Below, one piece after another: positions 6,170 to 8,435 of a DNA stretch of 8,435 nt; the stretch's first letter is position 1, and each line of letters starts with the position of its first letter. A program made the position numbers and the translations under genes. The notes beneath the pieces are model-generated. The model did not search any database. It worked only from the letters and a program-made list of their open reading frames with translations, and was not told where the DNA came from. Source of the stretch: Dehalococcoidia bacterium (lineage in GTDB: Bacteria; Chloroflexota; Dehalococcoidia; JAENJB01); the NCBI GenBank assembly GCA_016844565.1, contig JAENJB010000064.1, positions 1-8,435 of the forward strand. Direction: 5' to 3'.

Positions 6170-6763
6170 TCATCGTTCGGTCTTTCCTCTTTGCATCAGA
6201 CCGGCCAGCAGCCTCTTTTTCTCCTCGCGCTGTTGCCGGTAGTCCTTCTCCGGGATGTCCCCGCGCTCAAACGCATCGTCAAGGTCTGCTATCGCGACGA
6301 GGAGGTCTTGCCTGCTGTCCTTTGGCGTCCTTATCTGTTGTTCCATGGCCATGGCTGGAGCCAGCCGTCTCCTCCTCCATAAGGGATAGGCCACGGCCAG
6401 CCCGGCGGCCAGCGCCGCCACGAAGAGCACCACCGGAATCGGGTTCCCGCCCGCAGACCCGGGCATGTTGGTGAACGTGCCGGTTACGGCAGCGCCCCGT
6501 TTCAGGTTCTCGGCCATGAAGTGACTGTAGGGCAGATCCTCGATGGTCAGTGTCTCCCCCTGCTGCAACAGGTCGCTCTTGACCTGCACCCCCTCGCCCT
6601 GCACGACGATATCGTATCTTTCAATGGGAAGAGAGAATGACTTGGCGAAGTCATACTCCGACTTGTGTTTCACCTGGTAGCTGAAGACGATTTCCTTGGT
6701 GCCCGGCATGACGGGCATGGTATCCAACAGCCCGCCATCCGACGCGACGACGCAGCAGTCCAT
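6170..6763 (-). CDS. TM-anchored protein, probable C-terminal half of a split CarboxypepD_reg/TM ccm accessory protein
   Basis: This 197-residue frame begins at ATG 6763 with MDCCVVASDGGLLDTMPVMP. Residues 1-100 are predicted beta-rich. One membrane helix lies at 109-129 (IPVVLFVAALAAGLAVAYPLW), followed by RRRR (130-133). The cytoplasmic tail (150-190) has a helical hairpin, AIADLDDAFERGDIPEKDYR, like a motif in the zinc-ribbon protein upstream. No signal peptide precedes the soluble part, yet the RRRR predicts that the soluble part is outside. Its ATG shares one base with the stop of the preceding gene (TGATG), and no Shine-Dalgarno is close by. The -1 frame stays open upstream of the ATG (EYGGSL before MDCC). 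I infer that the two genes were, or are, one protein; coupled translation of two chains is the alternative. Function unknown. Confidence 0.75.
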   Translation of the reverse strand: MDCCVVASDGGLLDTMPVMPGTKEIVFSYQVKHKSEYDFAKSFSLPIERYDIVVQGEGVQVKSDLLQQGETLTIEDLPYSHFMAENLKRGAAVTGTFTNMPGSAGGNPIPVVLFVAALAAGLAVAYPLWRRRRLAPAMAMEQQIRTPKDSRQDLLVAIADLDDAFERGDIPEKDYRQQREEKKRLLAGLMQRGKTER

Positions 6764-7398
6764 CAGGCTGCCGCCGTACTCAAGGTCTTCTTCTGGTTGC
6801 CGATCAAAGCCGGACCGGTGCCGACGAAGGCCTTGTCGGTCTCGTTGGTGATGATGAACACCTCGGTAACCTGCATGGTGTTCTTCATGTCGGGTCTGAA
6901 GATGGTGTGGCTGGCCATGATTCTGATCCCCTCGTCGCTTGAGGTGGCATCATAGACCTCCATCTTCAGGGGCTTGGTCTGCTCCCCAGGGCTAAAGGTG
7001 ACTGGGTCACTGCTGTATTCGGCGTCCTGGTACGTCAGGTTGGCGGCGTAGCTGTAGTCCTTGCCGGTGGCCAGGCCCTTGAACTCGAATTTCCCCGAGG
7101 CGTCCGTCTTGGTAGTGGACTGGCCGGTCTCGGTGTCCTTCAGGGAGGTCTTCAAAGTGATCGTCTGTCCCACCACACTGCCGCCCCCTTTGGTGAGGTT
7201 GACCATCTCCCCGTTGATCACCCCCGTGGCGCCGCCATCCTGGGCCGCAGCCGGCGTGCTGAAGAGGAGAACAAACGAAACGACCAGAGGAATCAAGAGG
7301 GGTAGTATTCTAATGTTATTCCGAGGAGCCCGCCTGTGGCGGGCGACGAAGAATCTTTGAGATTCTTCGCGGAGTCTACCATGAACAAGATTCTTCAC
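6763..7398 (-). CDS. Secreted CarboxypepD_reg-like protein, probable N-terminal half of a split accessory protein
   Basis: With GTG 7398 as start the product has 211 residues. Residues 1-28 are very basic. A hydrophobic core at about 29-46 (IRILPLLIPLVVSFVLLF) and STPAAAQ give a signal peptide likely cut near residue 52. After it comes a CarboxypepD_reg-like beta-sandwich (TKTDASGKFEFKGLATGKDY), then a second beta-rich stretch up to GNQKKTLSTAAA and the stop. The start is uncertain. No ATG lies between 7560 and the mature part, and the ATG at 7560 lies inside the previous gene. GTG 7398 has AAGGAG 8 nt upstream, but both lie in a repeat element. TTG 7296 or ATT 7314 would give a more ordinary signal length without a good ribosome site. 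It lies in the ccm operon; its role is unknown. Confidence 0.72.
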   Translation of the reverse strand: MKNLVHGRLREESQRFFVARHRRAPRNNIRILPLLIPLVVSFVLLFSTPAAAQDGGATGVINGEMVNLTKGGGSVVGQTITLKTSLKDTETGQSTTKTDASGKFEFKGLATGKDYSYAANLTYQDAEYSSDPVTFSPGEQTKPLKMEVYDATSSDEGIRIMASHTIFRPDMKNTMQVTEVFIITNETDKAFVGTGPALIGNQKKTLSTAAA

Positions 7399-7449
7399 TC
7401 GCTTCGCTCCTTCAGAATGACACGAGGTGAAGGGCTCAGAATGACAAGA
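7315..7449. repeat. Palindromic GTCATTCTGAG-family repeat before the CarboxypepD_reg gene
   Basis: This non-coding element occupies most of the gap after the zinc-ribbon gene. Stems include GCCCGCC/GGCGGGC (7328-7334 with 7338-7344, loop TGT) and a perfect 10-bp stem CGAAGAATCT/AGATTCTTCG (7347-7356 with 7360-7369, loop TTG). The right part has two TCAGAATGACA-like ends in tandem (around 7412-7422 and 7437-7446), so it may be two partial copies. It runs up to the hydrophobic core of the signal peptide of the next gene, and one reading frame stays open across it. Confidence 0.7.
7407..7412 (-). promoter_or_regulatory. Shine-Dalgarno-like AAGGAG within a repeat element
   Basis: Minus-strand AAGGAG lies 8 nt before GTG 7398, in frame with the downstream CarboxypepD_reg protein. 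It is the only good ribosome-binding match near any in-frame start between 7296 and 7450. The same sequence is part of the repeat, so the match may be fortuitous. Confidence 0.45.
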
Positions 7450-7490
7450 TATGTTACTGAACGCTCCTAGCAAGATGTGGCTGATTGTTC

Positions 7491-8093
7491 TCACACCTTT
7501 GCTAGTCTTGTGCCGCACTTGGAACAAAACCGGTCTCCTTTCTGGTACTCCGCCTTGCAACTGGGGCAGGCCAGGGGCAGAGGGAGAAGGTCTGCGCCGC
7601 AGCCCGGGCAGAAGCGGTCCCCGGGACGGGTTGCCGCCTTACAGCTCGGGCAGACCGACGCTCCGCCTCCCTCCGTCTTTACCTTCCTCAACCGCATGAT
7701 CTGCTTCTCGATTTCGTCTTCAGTGCCACCTGGTGCCCCCGCGTCGCTGGTCTCCTTCTTGACCTTCCTCAGCCGCAGTACCTGCTTCTCGATCTCATCT
7801 TCAACGACTTTGGGTGTGGCCACCGAGTCGAGACGCTTCATCAGGGCAAAGGCCCTGTCCTTGTATTTCCCTTCCAGGTCGCGGTAGTCCTGCTCCGACA
7901 ACCCGCCCGATTGGTATTCGAGCTTCAGGTCATTGAGGGCTTCATAGGTAGCATCACGCCGGGAGTGCAGGTCTGCGACCTCCTCGTCCCGGGCTGAGCG
8001 CACGGCAGTCGCCTGGGGCTTGGGTCGAAATAGAGGATAGAGGGTCAGCGCGAAGGCCGGCACCGCCAGTAAGAGAAGAATAAGGACAGTCAT
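7491..8093 (-). CDS. Membrane-anchored double zinc-ribbon protein with CcmI-like helical motif
   Basis: This 200-residue protein has an N-terminal membrane helix at 2-22 (VLILLLLAVPAFALTLYPLF), which may be an uncleaved anchor. A helical segment at 48-88 (ATYEALNDLKLEYQSGGLSE, then QDY) resembles the L..L..dy..GklseeDY motif of the N-terminal part of CcmI. Two near-identical charged segments follow, EDEIEKQVLRLRKVKKE (98-114) and EDEIEKQIMRLRKVKTE (125-141), 14 of 17 residues identical. Two CxxC zinc ribbons end the protein: C148/C151/C162/C165 and C176/C179/C190/C193. The soluble part is probably cytoplasmic. Between ccmH and ccmA, it is likely a ccm accessory protein, perhaps replacing CcmI; that role is inferred. 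ATG 8093 has only a weak G-rich ribosome site. Confidence 0.85.
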   Translation of the reverse strand: MTVLILLLLAVPAFALTLYPLFRPKPQATAVRSARDEEVADLHSRRDATYEALNDLKLEYQSGGLSEQDYRDLEGKYKDRAFALMKRLDSVATPKVVEDEIEKQVLRLRKVKKETSDAGAPGGTEDEIEKQIMRLRKVKTEGGGASVCPSCKAATRPGDRFCPGCGADLLPLPLACPSCKAEYQKGDRFCSKCGTRLAKV

Positions 8094-8110
8094 TTCTCTA
8101 CCCCCAAAAT

Positions 8111-8214
8111 GTCATGCTGAGGCCATCCTTCCGTGGAAGGAGGCCGAAGCATCCACCCCAGCCCCAGACCGGGGCGGATTCTTCGCCTGACGCTATGCTC
8201 AGGCTCAGAATGAC
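8111..8214. repeat. GTCATTCTGAG-family palindromic repeat between ccmH and the zinc-ribbon gene
   Basis: The ends GTCATGCTGAG (8111-8121) and CTCAGAATGAC (8204-8214) are inverted repeats matching at 10 of 11 bases. Inside are the stems TCCTTCC/GGAAGGA (8126-8132 with 8135-8141) and GCCCC/GGGGC (8161-8165 with 8171-8175). It is the same family as 7315-7449. It accounts for most of the 138 bp between the two genes. Confidence 0.72.
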
Positions 8215-8231
8215 AGGCAGTCATCGCTTTC

Positions 8232-8435
8232 TCACCTTTGTTCGAATTTCTCCAGGTCTCTGTCCAGCCGCTGGGAGTATCTCTCCCGCTCCCTCGCCAT
8301 CTCGGGAGCCGTCGGCGCCTCAGCCGTCTGACCTCTTTGCACCCAGTTCTGGATGAGGTAGTAGAGGATGCCTCCTCCGCCAGCCAGGACGGCGAACGGT
8401 AGGACCCATGCCGTCAGGTTGAACCCGCTCTTGGT
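8232..8435 (-). CDS. ccmH: C-terminal end of CcmH cytochrome c maturation protein (5' end outside window)
   Basis: The minus strand is open from the right edge to TGA at 8232-8234, giving 67 residues. They begin TKSGFNLTAWVLPFAVLAGG, a membrane helix typical of the C-terminal anchor of CcmH/CycL, where a K/R-x-G-F-x-L motif precedes a W-L-P helix. The tail (ERERYSQRLDRDLEKFEQR) is charged and probably coiled. CcmH keeps apocytochrome heme-binding cysteines reduced and works with CcmF in ligation. The catalytic LRCxxC motif would lie upstream, outside the window. The neighbouring ccmABCD genes support the call. CcmF and CcmG are less likely because of the short basic-acidic tail after a final single helix. 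Confidence 0.78.
   Translation of the reverse strand, partial: TKSGFNLTAWVLPFAVLAGGGGILYYLIQNWVQRGQTAEAPTAPEMARERERYSQRLDRDLEKFEQR

Noticed and set aside
7399..7560. Upstream extension of the CarboxypepD_reg gene to ATG 7560
   Set aside because: This ATG lies inside the zinc-ribbon gene, and the added residues are translated zinc-ribbon coding DNA in another frame plus repeat DNA. It would bury the signal peptide behind about 80 residues.

Overview
The window is a compact locus in which every supportable gene lies on the minus strand, so transcription runs from base 8435 towards base 1. It is a bacterial System I (Ccm) cytochrome c maturation cluster followed by a cytochrome c substrate gene. 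In transcription order the genes are: the 3' end of ccmH (runs off the right edge); a membrane-anchored double zinc-ribbon protein with a CcmI-like helical motif; a secreted CarboxypepD_reg-like protein and a membrane-anchored protein that look like two halves of one gene; ccmA, ccmB, ccmC and ccmD; a TIGR03960-type radical SAM protein; and the 5' part of a multiheme cytochrome c lipoprotein (runs off the left edge). ccmD (47 aa) and the two edge-truncated genes were found by direct translation.

The source is probably a member of Chloroflexota, perhaps Dehalococcoidia-like. This is an inference from the high G+C content, the ccm gene neighbourhood with zinc-ribbon and CarboxypepD_reg proteins, the stand-alone TIGR03960 protein, and the abundant palindromic intergenic repeats. 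No marker gene settles it.

How the genes fit together: CcmA and CcmB form the ABC transporter part of the heme-handling complex. CcmC and CcmD present heme on the outer membrane face and transfer it to CcmE, which is not in the window. CcmH takes part in apocytochrome thiol handling and ligation with CcmF, which is also not in the window. The lipoprotein at the left edge carries two CxxCH heme sites and is a plausible client. The zinc-ribbon and CarboxypepD_reg/TM proteins are accessory genes of unknown function.

The most unusual aspect is the spacer DNA. Almost every gap wider than about 100 bp holds a palindromic, non-coding repeat element of one of three families: a TCATTGCGAG-ended element that can fold as a cloverleaf; a GTCATTCTGAG-ended element; and a CCCTCTCC double-hairpin element. 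One element sits inside another (3490-3667). Inverted copies of one family flank the radical SAM gene. One element appears to supply the Shine-Dalgarno and start codon of the CarboxypepD_reg gene. A short UUCG-loop palindrome lies in frame inside ccmA. I see no CRISPR array, tRNA, rRNA or transposase gene. I do not see a clearly new multi-gene system. The best candidates for novelty are the split accessory gene and the way repeats have moved into this operon.
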